Shown one piece after another: positions 8,538 through 17,862 of a stretch of DNA of 64,000 bases. Under the pieces are notes generated by a model. It saw nothing but the letters and a program-made list of their open reading frames with translations, was not told where the DNA came from and searched no databases. Location of the stretch: the NCBI GenBank assembly GCA_965199585.1, contig CBDASI010000002.1, positions 620,001-684,000 on the forward strand, in the 5' to 3' direction. A program made the translations under genes and the position numbers. Origin of the DNA: JAVVHH01 sp965199585 (GTDB lineage: Bacteria; Pseudomonadota; Alphaproteobacteria; Acetobacterales; Acetobacteraceae). The first letter of the stretch is position 1. Every line of letters begins with the position of its first letter.

Positions 8538-9542
8538 CTAGTACTCTGCGAACATTCGTTTGATGTCCTGCGGATCCGACGTCCGCGTCAGCCCGAGCAT
8601 CAGTAGGATGCGCGCCTTCTGGGGCGTCAGCGTATCCGAGCCGACGAAGCCCGATTGCCGCATCGATTCCGTCGCCGGGATTACCCGCCCGCTGCCCGCC
8701 CGCGAGGACTGCACCACCACCACGCCCGCCGCGGAAGCCCGCAACAGCGCCTCCTTCTGCACCGGGGATGGCGACCCCGACGGGAACCCGGCCGACACCA
8801 GCCCGCGCGCGCCGGCGGCCACCGCCGCCTCGATCAGCACCGCATCTGCCCCACCGTAGGCCGGCACGATGTCCACCCGCGGCAGCGTCTGCAGCCCGGC
8901 AACCTCGAACTCGGTATCCGGCGCGCACCGGCGGATCGGCTTTCGGTAGAACGCGACCGCATCGCCGTCGGCATAGCCCAGCAGGCCGAAATCCGGTGTG
9001 CGGAAGGTCTGCACCCGGTAGTTGGACGTCTTGGTCACGTCGCGCGCCGCGCTGATCTCGTCGTTCAGCACCACCAGCACACCCATGCCTCGCGCCGCCG
9101 GTGACCCGGCTACCCGCACGGCATTGACCAGGTTCGCCGGCCCGTCCGCACCCAACGCCGACGACGGCCGCATCGCCCCCACGAGCACCACCGGGATGCT
9201 CACCTTGACGGTCAGCGTAAGGAAGAAAGCGGTCTCTTCCAGGCTCGCCGTGCCATGCGTGATGACGATGCCGTCGAGGCCGGGATTGTCCCGCGCCACC
9301 TCGCTCGTCAGCCGCGCCAAGGCGAGCCAATCGACCGGGCCGAGGTTGGTGCTGTTCAAATTCTTGTAGCGGACCGGGACGATGGTGCCGACCCGCGCCA
9401 GTTCCGGCACCGTCGCCAGCAACTCGTCGACATGCATGAAGCGGCCAGTGGTGCCGTAATCAAACACGTCGAACGCATCGGCGCCAACGCCCGAAATGGT
9501 CCCGCCAGTCCCGATGATGGCGACGGTCGGCAATGGGCTCAT
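8538..9542 (-). CDS. L-asparaginase family amidohydrolase
   Basis: About 334 residues of the asparaginase I/II (not plant-type) family, which hydrolyses L-asparagine to aspartate and ammonia. Visible motifs are GTGGTISG near the N-terminus, with the first nucleophilic Thr, and HGTASLEET, plus the Lys-bearing VTKTSNYRV. In well-studied enzymes the second motif is HGTDT; here Asp is replaced by Ala and the last Thr by Ser, so one residue of the usual Thr-Asp-Lys triad is missing. The start is ATG at 9542; a TTG 12 bp upstream is possible. No signal peptide, so probably cytoplasmic. The downstream peptide importer may supply substrate. Confidence 0.85.
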   Translation of the reverse strand: MSPLPTVAIIGTGGTISGVGADAFDVFDYGTTGRFMHVDELLATVPELARVGTIVPVRYKNLNSTNLGPVDWLALARLTSEVARDNPGLDGIVITHGTASLEETAFFLTLTVKVSIPVVLVGAMRPSSALGADGPANLVNAVRVAGSPAARGMGVLVVLNDEISAARDVTKTSNYRVQTFRTPDFGLLGYADGDAVAFYRKPIRRCAPDTEFEVAGLQTLPRVDIVPAYGGADAVLIEAAVAAGARGLVSAGFPSGSPSPVQKEALLRASAAGVVVVQSSRAGSGRVIPATESMRQSGFVGSDTLTPQKARILLMLGLTRTSDPQDIKRMFAEY

Positions 9543-9563
9543 CGGGCGATCCAAACGGTGAGA

Positions 9564-9640
<77 letters not shown>

Positions 9641-9673
9641 ACGCGCTCCTCATAGCCCGGCTGCGCCAAGCAT

Positions 9674-10690
9674 TCAATCCGCATCCGGCCCACGCTCCCG
9701 CCAATCCAACCAAAGCTGCGCCCACCGGTCCGCCCCCGACGGCAACGCGGCGTCGCGGTTCCTGATCCACGACACGATGTCGGCGATCACCGACTCCCGC
9801 CCGAGGTCGCGCAACAACAGATGATAGCCGGACGGGTAGAGCCCCCGCCGCACGTCGGCCGGCATGTGTCGCCAGGCCCGTGCCGCCGCATGAACCGGGA
9901 TGATGACGTCCTTCTCGCCATACAGCGCCAGCACGTGCGGCGGCAGGCGAGGCGCCGCTGCCTGCGCCGCATCCATCAAGTCGGTCAGGCCCCGCAGCGT
10001 GTCGAACCGCGTGCGCCGCACGGTCAGCGGATTGCGCCCCAGCCGCACCAGTGCGTCCCGGTTGTCGCTCGCGACCACCCGCAGCTTGACCTCGCCACCG
10101 GTGACGCTGAGGCCCGGCAGCGTGCGCGACACCAGCCAAAGCCCGGCGCGCATGCCGGCGGTCATCTCGCCGCGGCCCCACACCGCGGGCGAAATCAGGA
10201 TCCAACCATCGACGGGCGGTGCCGCCGGACTGGCGGCCAGCGTCATGACGACGGCGCCCCCCATGCTTTCGCCCATCGCGTAGAGCGGCACCCCGGGATA
10301 CCGCGCGCGCAGCTGCCGCAGCATCGTGGCCGCATCCGCCTGCATCACGCCCTCCCCCGGCCAGCGCCCGCGCAGCGGCGCCGCGCCGAAGCCACGCTGA
10401 TCCGGCGCGAACACCGCGATGCCCGACCCTGCGAACACCGGCGCCGGCAGTTCCATCGCATCCCGACTGTCGTTGAACCCATGCAGCGCCAGCAGGATCG
10501 CCCGCGGCGCCCTCGCCGGCAGCCATTCCCGCACCGGTAGCCGCGTCCCGTCCGGCATGGTGAACAGCGCATCCACCTTCAGCGACGCCGGCGGCAGCGC
10601 GGGCAGCACCGGGTTATAGACCGGCAGGCTGCTGCACGCGCCCAGCCCGAATAAGGCCAGCGTCAGCAAGGCTGTCGCCGCGAGGCGCAT
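9674..10690 (-). CDS. Lipoprotein alpha/beta hydrolase (lysophospholipase-like, serine aminopeptidase S33 fold)
   Basis: About 338 residues from the ATG at 10690. The N-terminus is a lipoprotein signal with lipobox LGACSS, so it should be anchored to the envelope. The hydrolase domain has LALHGFNDS (oxyanion loop), the nucleophile elbow GESMGG, the acid in YGEKDVIIP and the His in SGYHLLLRD: a complete Ser-Asp-His triad. It resembles monoacylglycerol lipase/lysophospholipase YtpA-type enzymes. Only 17 bp separate it from a divergently transcribed membrane-protein gene. Confidence 0.85.
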   Translation of the reverse strand: MRLAATALLTLALFGLGACSSLPVYNPVLPALPPASLKVDALFTMPDGTRLPVREWLPARAPRAILLALHGFNDSRDAMELPAPVFAGSGIAVFAPDQRGFGAAPLRGRWPGEGVMQADAATMLRQLRARYPGVPLYAMGESMGGAVVMTLAASPAAPPVDGWILISPAVWGRGEMTAGMRAGLWLVSRTLPGLSVTGGEVKLRVVASDNRDALVRLGRNPLTVRRTRFDTLRGLTDLMDAAQAAAPRLPPHVLALYGEKDVIIPVHAAARAWRHMPADVRRGLYPSGYHLLLRDLGRESVIADIVSWIRNRDAALPSGADRWAQLWLDWRERGPDAD

Positions 10691-10707
10691 CAAGTTACAC
10701 GCCTCGT

Positions 10708-12348
10708 ATGTTGCCAGCCATCGAGGCTTCCGAGCCGACCAAGACCACCCGCACCGTCTCGTGGGCCGTGCTCGGCCTTGCGATCCTGGTCATCGGTATG
10801 GTCGCAGTCAGCTTTGGCCCGGACAGCAACGGCGATCTGCGGAATTACCACTATTACGGCGGTTGGGCCCTCACCAACAAACATGTCGGGTTCGACCTCG
10901 CGCCTGGACAGCTTCAAACCTATCACCACCCGCTTCTCGATGCGATCTTCTATCGTGTCCTACGGTGGTTGAACGCATACCCGCTGCTTTTCACCTTCGT
11001 CTGGTCGGTGCCGCAAGCGATCGCGGTCTGGATGGTCTTCCATATCGCGCGGCTCGTCTTCGGCTTCGTCTCGCACGGACGCGACGCGCTGGCGATCGCC
11101 GCCTGTGTCATCGGCGGAAGCGGGGCGGCGAGCCTGCCCGAGGTCGGCATGTCGATGAGCGAGGCCATTCCCAACGTCGCCCTAATGGGTGCGATCTGGC
11201 TCATCCTCGCGGCTGATCGAGCCGCATGGGCCGGCCGCTCGATGAATTGGCGCTACGGGGCCGCAGGCCTACTGGCGGGCACCGCCGCAGTGCTCAAGCT
11301 GACCACTTCCGCCTATCTGTGCGGCATCGTGGCCGGAACATTGGTGCTGAAGTTGCTGGACCCGGAACTACCCCGGTTGCGCGCGTTGCTTGCGTTTGCC
11401 GCCGGGTCCCTGGTTGCGCTTGCAGCGCTTGGCGGTCCCTGGTGGCTGGCCGTCTGGCGCGCGTTCGGCAATCCGCTCTTCCCTTATTACAACACGATCT
11501 TTCACTCGCCTTACTTTCCGGACGTGAACGTCTTCGACCGGCGTTTCCTGCCACGGACGCCGGCCGAGTGGCTGGCCTATCCGTTGCTCTGGGCGTTCGA
11601 GCCTTCGAACCGCTCGTCGGAGGTGTCGGTGCGCGATCCACGCCTGTTCTTCGAAGTCTGCGCTGCCCTGCTCCTGCTGGTCTGGGCACTGGCCATGCGG
11701 TTTCGCGGCCGGGCGGGCATCCTGGCCCGGTATCGCGGGCTCGTCTGGTGTGCGGCCTTCGTTCTGGCGGCCTACGCGCTCTGGCTCAAGACGTTCGGAA
11801 TCTTGCGCTACGCTTCGGCGCTGGAGATGCTGTCCGGCCTTCTGGTCCTGGGAGCCATCCTGGCAGCCACCGCTGGACTGGCGCTGCGATGGGCCTGGCC
11901 GCGGCTGGCCGGGGTGGGCGTGATCGTCATCGGATCGATCGCGTCGCTGATCCTGCCGCGGCAGGAACGGCAGACGCATCCCGGCGCCCGCTTAATGGAT
12001 GTGTCCATCCCCCGCGTTCCCCCGGATAGCACCATCTTCTTGGTCGGCGTGTTCGAAGGCGCCTTCTTCGCCCCGTTCGAGCCGGCAACGGTCCGCTTCA
12101 TCGGCCTGAACAACAATCTCATGCACGCCGGCTCGCCGATCGGGCTGGAGGTGCTGATCGAGCGCGCCGTCGCCAGCGCGACGGGCCCGTTCTGGAGCCT
12201 GTCGGACCAGGGACCACCGCTACCGCCCGAGGCCGAGGCCTCACTGGCCCAGTTCGGGTTGCGTAGCACCGCCGATTGTCGTCCAGCCACGGCGAGCATC
12301 GCGCCGCCGATGACATTATGCCGGGTCGAGCGTATTCCTCAGAGTTGA
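10708..12348 (+). CDS. Multi-pass membrane protein, possible GT-C type glycosyltransferase
   Basis: 546 residues with roughly ten hydrophobic spans and a C-terminal soluble part of about 120 residues. After the first span comes GPDSNGDLRNYHYY, an acidic first periplasmic loop of the sort that carries the catalytic Asp in polyprenyl-phosphate-sugar-dependent (GT-C) enzymes. No family was recognised with certainty, and the glycosyltransferase reading is an inference from topology and this loop. It is divergent from the lipoprotein hydrolase and followed by a zinc-finger gene. Confidence 0.6.
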   Translation: MLPAIEASEPTKTTRTVSWAVLGLAILVIGMVAVSFGPDSNGDLRNYHYYGGWALTNKHVGFDLAPGQLQTYHHPLLDAIFYRVLRWLNAYPLLFTFVWSVPQAIAVWMVFHIARLVFGFVSHGRDALAIAACVIGGSGAASLPEVGMSMSEAIPNVALMGAIWLILAADRAAWAGRSMNWRYGAAGLLAGTAAVLKLTTSAYLCGIVAGTLVLKLLDPELPRLRALLAFAAGSLVALAALGGPWWLAVWRAFGNPLFPYYNTIFHSPYFPDVNVFDRRFLPRTPAEWLAYPLLWAFEPSNRSSEVSVRDPRLFFEVCAALLLLVWALAMRFRGRAGILARYRGLVWCAAFVLAAYALWLKTFGILRYASALEMLSGLLVLGAILAATAGLALRWAWPRLAGVGVIVIGSIASLILPRQERQTHPGARLMDVSIPRVPPDSTIFLVGVFEGAFFAPFEPATVRFIGLNNNLMHAGSPIGLEVLIERAVASATGPFWSLSDQGPPLPPEAEASLAQFGLRSTADCRPATASIAPPMTLCRVERIPQS

Positions 12349-12414
12349 AACCGAGGGGCCCTGCGCTATCATCGGGCACCGCTGCAATCCCCAAGCTGCA
12401 ACAAAGGACGATCG

Positions 12415-12624
12415 ATGCCTTTCGGCGCTTCCACACCCACGCCTGGCGTTGGCGAGACCGAGACCCTCGTCGTGCACAGCCGCAACATCCCTTGCGATGG
12501 CGGCACCGGGCCGCTCGGACATCCCCGCGTCTGGCTGCACATCGAGCACGAGCAGACCTTCTGCCCTTATTGTTCCATCATCTACCGCCTCGCGCCCGGC
12601 GCCGGGAACGATCACGGCCACTGA
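12415..12624 (+). CDS. Zinc-finger CHCC domain protein (NDUFS6-like)
   Basis: 69 residues with the zf-CHCC zinc-ligand pattern: Cys in SRNIPCDG, His in HPRVWLHI, then CPYC. The family includes the complex-I subunit NDUFS6/13 kDa of mitochondria, and a small stand-alone copy is common in alphaproteobacteria. AAAGGA precedes the ATG. The stop is one base from the polA start, so the two are probably co-transcribed. Exact role unknown; a link to respiratory complex I is by homology only. Confidence 0.85.
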   Translation: MPFGASTPTPGVGETETLVVHSRNIPCDGGTGPLGHPRVWLHIEHEQTFCPYCSIIYRLAPGAGNDHGH

Positions 12625-12625
12625 G

Positions 12626-15409
12626 ATGCCCGACGCCACGCCTGCCACGGAGCCGCATCTCGTCCTGATCGACGGCTCCGGCTTCATCTTCCGCGCCTTT
12701 CACGCCCTGCCGCCCATGACCCGGCAGGACGGCACTCCCGTCAACGCCGTCTACGGCTTCTCCAACATGCTCGCCCGCCTGCTAGAGAAGCACGAAGGCA
12801 CCCACATCGCCGTCATCTTCGACGCTGGCCGCACCACCTTCCGCAACGAGCTCTACAGCGAGTACAAGGCGCACCGCCCGCCGCCGCCGCCCGAGCTCGA
12901 GCCGCAATTCGCCCTCGTCCGCGACGCCACCGCCGCGTTCGGCGTCGCGTCGATCGAGCTGCCTAACTGGGAGGCCGACGACCTCATCGCCTCCTACGCC
13001 ACAGAAGCGACCAAGGCCGGTTACCGCACCACCATCATCTCGTCCGATAAGGACCTGATGCAGCTGATCGACGACCGCGTCGCCATGCTGGACCCGATCA
13101 AGCAGAAGCCGATCGGCCCCGAGGAGGTGTTCGCCAAATTCGGCGTCGCCCCGAACAAGGTGGCCGAGATCCAGGCGCTGATGGGCGACAGCGTCGACAA
13201 CGTGCCGGGCGTTCCCGGCGTCGGCCCGAAGAACGCGGCGCTGCTGATCACCGAACACGGCGACGTCGAGGGCGTGATCGCCGCGATCCCGTCGATGAAG
13301 CCGAGCAAACGGCGCGACATCTTGGCCGACAATGTCGACAAGATTCGCATCAGCCGCAAACTGGTCGAACTCGCCCGCGACTGCCCGCTGCCGCAGCCAC
13401 TCGAGGCGCTGATCGTTCGCCAGCCCGACAACCCGGTGCTGACGCGCTGGCTGATCTCCATGGGGTTCCGCAGCACCGCCACTCGGCTCGGCCTGTTCGC
13501 CGAAGCCGCCGAGCCCTCGCCCGAGCCGGCGCTGCTCGACGGCACGCCCGAGCAGCCGCCGTTCGGCCCGTACACTACCGTCACCACGCTGGATGCGCTG
13601 CAGGGCTGGATCGCCGAAGCCGCCGCCAACGGCATCGTCGGCCTCAACCTGCAGACAGACGGCCGCGACCCGAACCGTGCGGAGCTGCTCGGCATCGGCC
13701 TGGCGACCGGGCCGGGCCGGGCCGGCTACGTCCCGCTGCGGCACCGGCTGCCCGCCAGCGCCGCCCAACCGAGCCTTGAGGGCGGCGCCCCCGCGCCCAC
13801 GCTCGAGCAGATCGACCCGGACGCGGCCCTGGCAGCGCTGACCTCGCTGCTGACCGACCGTGCCGTGTTGAAGGTGCTGCACAACGGCAAGGCCGGGCTG
13901 CTGGTGCTGGACCGCGCCGGCATCCGCGTCACGCCACTCGACGACACGATGCTGATCTCCTACGCGCTCGGCGCCGGCGCGCATCCGCATGGGTTGGAAG
14001 ACGCCGCTTTGCGCGACCTCGGCCACAAGGCCGCCACGTCGGACGGCGTCACCGGTACCGGCCGCGGGCGGCTGAGCTTCGCCGAATCGCCGCTCGACCG
14101 GGTTACCGCCTACGCGGCCGAGGACCCCGATCTCGCGCTCCGGCTCTGGCACGTGCTGCGGCCGCGACTGCGCAAGGGCCGAGCGCTGCATCTTTACGAG
14201 CGCATCGAGCGCCAACTGGTGCCGGTGCTGATCGACATGGAGCGCGCCGGCATCAAGATCGACGCCGACGACCTGCGCTCGATGTCGGCCGACTTCGCCG
14301 ACCGGATGGCGATCAAGGAGACCGAGATCCACGCCATCGCCGGGCGCCCGTTCAACCTGGGCAGCCCGAAGGCGCTCGGGGAGGTGCTGTTCGACGAGCT
14401 CAAGATGCCCGGCGGCCGCCGCATGGCCAGCGGCGCCTGGGGCACCGACGTCTCGGTGCTGCAAGGCCTGGCCGATCAGGGCCACGATTTCCCGGCCAAG
14501 GTCATCGAGTGGCGGCAGCTGTCGAAGCTGCGCTCGACCTATACCGAAGCGCTGCAGCAGGAGATCAACCCGGCGACCGGCCGCGTGCACACCAGCTTCG
14601 GCCAGGCCAACACCACGACGGGCCGCATCTCGTCGACCGAGCCGAACCTGCAGAACATCCCGATCCGCACCGAGGAGGGTGCCCGCATCCGTCGCGCTTT
14701 CATCGCCGAGCCCGGTCATGTCCTGGTCAGCGCCGACTACAGCCAGATCGAGCTGCGGCTGATGGCCCACGTTGCCGATATCGGTCCGCTCAAGGAAGCG
14801 TTCGCCACCGGCCAGGACATCCATGCCCGCACCGCCTCCGAAGTGTTCGGTGTGCCGATGGCGGGGATGGACCGAACGACGCGGAACCGCGCCAAGGCCA
14901 TCAACTTCGGCATCATCTACGGCATCTCCGGCTTCGGCCTCGCCCGCCAGCTTGGCATCGAGCAGGGCGAGGCGGCACAGTATATAAGAGCGTACTTCGA
15001 GCGCTACCCCGGCATCCGCGACTACATGGAGCGCACCAAGGAGGAAGCCCGCATCAACGGCTACGTGCTGACGCCGTTTGGCCGCCGCTGCTGGGTGCCC
15101 GGCATCCGCGAGAAGATCCCGGCCAAGCGCGCTTACGCCGAACGCCAGGCCATCAACGCCCCATTACAGGGCGGCGCGGCGGACATCATCAAGCGGGCGA
15201 TGGTGCGACTTCCAAGCGAGCTGAAAGCTGCCGGATTGTCGGCGCGTTTATTGCTGCAGGTGCACGACGAATTGCTGTTCGAAGCAAGCACCGCGGAAGC
15301 CGACGCAACGGCCATTCTAGCCAAATCCGTGATGGAGGGCGCGGCAGCACTGTCTGTGCCCCTGGTCGTCGAGACCGGTACCGGCCTGACCTGGGCTGCA
15401 GCCCACTGA
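12626..15409 (+). CDS. polA: DNA polymerase I, with degenerate 3'-5' exonuclease domain
   Basis: 927 residues from the ATG at 12626; the frame is open further upstream but that part overlaps the zinc-finger gene. The 5' nuclease domain comes first (LVLIDGSGFIFRAFHALPPM, EADDLIASYA, and GVPGVGPKNA). A 3'-5' exonuclease-like domain follows, then a family-A polymerase domain with DYSQIELRL (motif A), RNRAKAINFGIIYG (motif B) and QVHDELLFE (motif C). In the exonuclease domain the first metal motif, DTE in E. coli, reads NLQ, and the Asp of the second (NLKYD) reads NGKAG; only YAAEDPD is preserved. Polymerase and flap-nuclease functions look intact; proofreading does not. Confidence 0.96.
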   Translation: MPDATPATEPHLVLIDGSGFIFRAFHALPPMTRQDGTPVNAVYGFSNMLARLLEKHEGTHIAVIFDAGRTTFRNELYSEYKAHRPPPPPELEPQFALVRDATAAFGVASIELPNWEADDLIASYATEATKAGYRTTIISSDKDLMQLIDDRVAMLDPIKQKPIGPEEVFAKFGVAPNKVAEIQALMGDSVDNVPGVPGVGPKNAALLITEHGDVEGVIAAIPSMKPSKRRDILADNVDKIRISRKLVELARDCPLPQPLEALIVRQPDNPVLTRWLISMGFRSTATRLGLFAEAAEPSPEPALLDGTPEQPPFGPYTTVTTLDALQGWIAEAAANGIVGLNLQTDGRDPNRAELLGIGLATGPGRAGYVPLRHRLPASAAQPSLEGGAPAPTLEQIDPDAALAALTSLLTDRAVLKVLHNGKAGLLVLDRAGIRVTPLDDTMLISYALGAGAHPHGLEDAALRDLGHKAATSDGVTGTGRGRLSFAESPLDRVTAYAAEDPDLALRLWHVLRPRLRKGRALHLYERIERQLVPVLIDMERAGIKIDADDLRSMSADFADRMAIKETEIHAIAGRPFNLGSPKALGEVLFDELKMPGGRRMASGAWGTDVSVLQGLADQGHDFPAKVIEWRQLSKLRSTYTEALQQEINPATGRVHTSFGQANTTTGRISSTEPNLQNIPIRTEEGARIRRAFIAEPGHVLVSADYSQIELRLMAHVADIGPLKEAFATGQDIHARTASEVFGVPMAGMDRTTRNRAKAINFGIIYGISGFGLARQLGIEQGEAAQYIRAYFERYPGIRDYMERTKEEARINGYVLTPFGRRCWVPGIREKIPAKRAYAERQAINAPLQGGAADIIKRAMVRLPSELKAAGLSARLLLQVHDELLFEASTAEADATAILAKSVMEGAAALSVPLVVETGTGLTWAAAH

Positions 15410-15454
15410 AACGAGCCTCGCCGTTGGGCGGCCGGATCACACCGCGTGGTCATA

Positions 15455-15484
15455 AGCCGACATTGGCATTTCGACGTGTCGGCT
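15455..15484. other. Inverted repeat after polA
   Basis: AGCCGACA at 15455-15462 pairs perfectly with TGTCGGCT at 15477-15484 across a 14-nt loop. It lies between the polA stop and the next start and may help end the polA transcript or control the DUF5648 gene. No T-run follows, so a classical terminator is doubtful. Confidence 0.35.
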
Positions 15485-15528
15485 AGAACTCGGAAGCGTC
15501 GCGATCCGATCAGTTAGGAGTAAACGCA

Positions 15529-16311
15529 GTGCCCGACGACTACGCTGGCGACAGTTCGACTACAGGCCATATCGCGATCGGTGGAAGCACGAGCGGGGTT
15601 CTTGAAACCCAAGGTGACGTCGATGATTTCGCGGTTTCGTTGACCGCGGGATCCTATTACGACTTTTCTATTGCAGCAGCAGTTAACTTCGCACCCACTA
15701 GGAAGCTATTCAACGAGACTCTGACCGACCAAAATGGCACGGTGCTTGCCTTTAAAGACAGCCAAGACTCCATCTTTTACAGAGCGACCACTACCGAAAC
15801 GTTGTTCATCAGCGTCAGTAATAGCTTTCAGACTGGAGGCTACGTGGTCAGCGCGGCGCTAACCACGCCCCCGCTCCCGGTCTACCGCTATTTCGACGAC
15901 ACCACCGGGACCCAGTTCCTGACCACCAGCACGACCGAACAGGACGCAATTCGTGAGACACGCCCCGACTTGATCAGCGAAGGCATCGCCTTCAACGCTA
16001 TTGCCATTGGCAACTCCCCGAACGCGGCTCCGGTCTACCGTTTCTTTGACACGAAGTCTGGCTCCCACTTCTTCACCTCTAGTCCGGATGAAGACAGAAC
16101 GATCCAAGCAACCCGGCCCGATCTCGTTTCCGAGGGTGTGGGCTACTATGAATACAATTCACAGCAACGAGACACGTCTGCAGTTTATCGCTTCTTCGAC
16201 ACGAACCAGGGAACACACCTGTTCACCGCAAGCGCATCCGAACGGGCGACGATCTTGGCCACGCGGTCCGACCTCGTTTCCGAAGGTATCGCGTTTTACT
16301 CGCCGAACTAG
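15529..16311 (+). CDS. Secreted-type protein: PPC-like domain plus three DUF5648 repeats
   Basis: 260 residues from a GTG start preceded by TTAGGAG. The N-terminal 105 or so residues (DDYAGDSSTTG, GDVDDFAVSLTAGSYY) look like the bacterial pre-peptidase C-terminal / serralysin-associated beta-sandwich. Three DUF5648-type modules follow, each running VYRFFDTxxGTHxFT...RPDL.SEGI. No Sec signal is seen, and neither is an RTX tail, so the export route is unclear. The same triple repeat occurs in the matrixin at 33406-34470. Codon use in the first third looks less GC-rich than its neighbours, a possible sign of transfer. Role unknown; surface or extracellular carbohydrate or cell binding is a guess. 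Confidence 0.75.
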   Translation: MPDDYAGDSSTTGHIAIGGSTSGVLETQGDVDDFAVSLTAGSYYDFSIAAAVNFAPTRKLFNETLTDQNGTVLAFKDSQDSIFYRATTTETLFISVSNSFQTGGYVVSAALTTPPLPVYRYFDDTTGTQFLTTSTTEQDAIRETRPDLISEGIAFNAIAIGNSPNAAPVYRFFDTKSGSHFFTSSPDEDRTIQATRPDLVSEGVGYYEYNSQQRDTSAVYRFFDTNQGTHLFTASASERATILATRSDLVSEGIAFYSPN

Positions 16312-16679
16312 GTCGTCATCCGCCGCACGAGACGCGACAACGCGTCGCTCGCGAACGGCTTCGGCAGGATCGCCTCGCGGTCATCGGCGCGGCGGTTGGC
16401 AAGCGACGAAAGGCGCCCGGTGATGAAGATGATCCGCGTATCGGGCCGCATCCGCCGCAGCGTGTCGGCCAGGTCCGCCCCGCTCGGCCCGGCGCCGAGA
16501 TCGACGTCGGTGACGATCAACGGCGCATCGAGACCATCGCGCACCAACGCCAGCGCCGCCGCCGCATCGGATGCCTCGACCACCTCGAAACCCTCATCCT
16601 CAAGCATGGCGGCAACGGTCTCGCGCACCAACGGATCGTCTTCAACTAGTAATAGGCAGCGGGGATTGACGAACACCAT
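16308..16679 (-). CDS. Stand-alone response regulator receiver protein (CheY-like)
   Basis: 123 residues consisting of one receiver domain. The acidic pair EDD lies near the N-terminus (LLLVEDDP), the phospho-acceptor Asp in IVTDVDLG, the switch Thr in IFITGR and the Lys in LPKPF. No output domain, so it acts by protein contact or as a phosphorelay partner. No histidine kinase is visible nearby. Its 3' end overlaps the convergent DUF5648 gene by 4 bp. Confidence 0.85.
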   Translation of the reverse strand: MVFVNPRCLLLVEDDPLVRETVAAMLEDEGFEVVEASDAAAALALVRDGLDAPLIVTDVDLGAGPSGADLADTLRRMRPDTRIIFITGRLSSLANRRADDREAILPKPFASDALSRLVRRMTT

Positions 16680-16749
16680 TCCATGCCAACGGGACCGGTA
16701 TCATTCCGTTTTGTACAATTGAGGGCCGCCGCACATCGTGATGACGCGC

Positions 16750-17793
16750 CTACCCCAACAACCGGGCGATCGCCCGCGCCGTATAATCGACCACCGGGAT
16801 GATTCGCCCGTAATTGATGCGCGTCGGCCCGATTACCCCGATCGCCCCCACGATCCGATCCGCCGCATTGCGCGCCGGCGCCACCACCATCGACACGCCG
16901 CTCGCCCCGAACAGCCCACTCTCCGCCCCGATGAAGATCCGCACGCCCTCGGACTCCTCGGCCAGTTCCAGCAGCCGCAGCATCGTCTCCTGCGTCTCCA
17001 GCCGCTCGAATAGAAGCTGGATCGCGCCGAGGCTCTCCAGCGCTGTCACATCCGCCAGCAGCTTGCCCTGCCCCCGCACGATCAGCGAGCCGCCGCGCCC
17101 TTCGCTCGACCACGTCGCCAGCCCGGCCTCGACGATCGACGTCGTCAACTCATCCAGATGCGTCCGATCCTCCGACATCTCGCCCGACACCGTCCGCCGT
17201 AACTCCGCCAGGCTCCGTCCGGACAACCGCGAGTTCAGGTAGTTGGCCGCCTGCTGCAGCGCCGCCGGTGGCAAGCCCGGCGGCGTCTCGATCACCCGGT
17301 TCTCCACTTGGCCATCCGCGCCTACCAGGATCACCAACGCCCGCCCGGGCCCGAGCGGCACGAAGTCGATGTGCCGGATCGCCCCGTCCGATTTCGGCGC
17401 GATCACCAGCCCGGCCGCCCCCGCCAGCCCGGCCAGCATCGTGCTCGTCTCGGTCAGCGTGTCCTGCAGGCTACGCCCGCGCGACTCCAGCGCCCGCGAG
17501 ATCGTCTCCCGCTCGTCCTCGCCGAGATCGCCAAACTGCAGCAGCCCGTCGACGAACAGCCGCAGTCCCCGCTCGGTCGGCAGTCGCCCCGCGCTGGTGT
17601 GCGGCGCGAACAGCAGCCCGGCATCGGTCAGGTCGGACATCACGTTTCGGATCGTCGCCGCCGACACGCCCATCGGCAATCGACGCGACAGGGTCCGGCT
17701 GCCGACCGGCTCGCCGGTCTGTACGTACTGCTCGACGATCTCGCGCAGCACGGCGGCCGAGCGTGGGTCGAGGTCCGTCGGGATCTTGATCAT
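16750..17793 (-). CDS. hrcA: Heat-inducible transcription repressor HrcA
   Basis: 347 residues from the ATG at 17793, which has GGGGAG upstream; a GTG at 17814 is the longer alternative. The N-terminal winged helix (VQTGEPVGSRTLSRRL, GVSAATIRNVMSDL) and the GAF-like HrcA core with RINYGRIIPVVDYTARAI at the end are characteristic. HrcA represses groESL/dnaK through CIRCE elements, with GroEL as co-factor. I saw no CIRCE repeat in this window. It is divergent from rph, a common neighbour in alphaproteobacteria. Confidence 0.95.
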   Translation of the reverse strand: MIKIPTDLDPRSAAVLREIVEQYVQTGEPVGSRTLSRRLPMGVSAATIRNVMSDLTDAGLLFAPHTSAGRLPTERGLRLFVDGLLQFGDLGEDERETISRALESRGRSLQDTLTETSTMLAGLAGAAGLVIAPKSDGAIRHIDFVPLGPGRALVILVGADGQVENRVIETPPGLPPAALQQAANYLNSRLSGRSLAELRRTVSGEMSEDRTHLDELTTSIVEAGLATWSSEGRGGSLIVRGQGKLLADVTALESLGAIQLLFERLETQETMLRLLELAEESEGVRIFIGAESGLFGASGVSMVVAPARNAADRIVGAIGVIGPTRINYGRIIPVVDYTARAIARLLG

Positions 17794-17862
17794 CGCTCTC
17801 CCCATCACGCTCACTCATCGTTATAGGAACCCCACCTCCACCTGCACAGGACAGTCCTACCG

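Noticed and set aside
6922..8541. 539-codon plus-strand frame opposite the peptide-binding protein
   Set aside because: Arg/Val/His-rich shadow; the minus-strand gene has a signal peptide and family motifs.
12782..14824. 680-codon minus-strand frame opposite polA
   Set aside because: Arg/Gly/Val/Leu-rich shadow of polA caused by high GC in third positions; no motif, and polA motifs are clear on the other strand.
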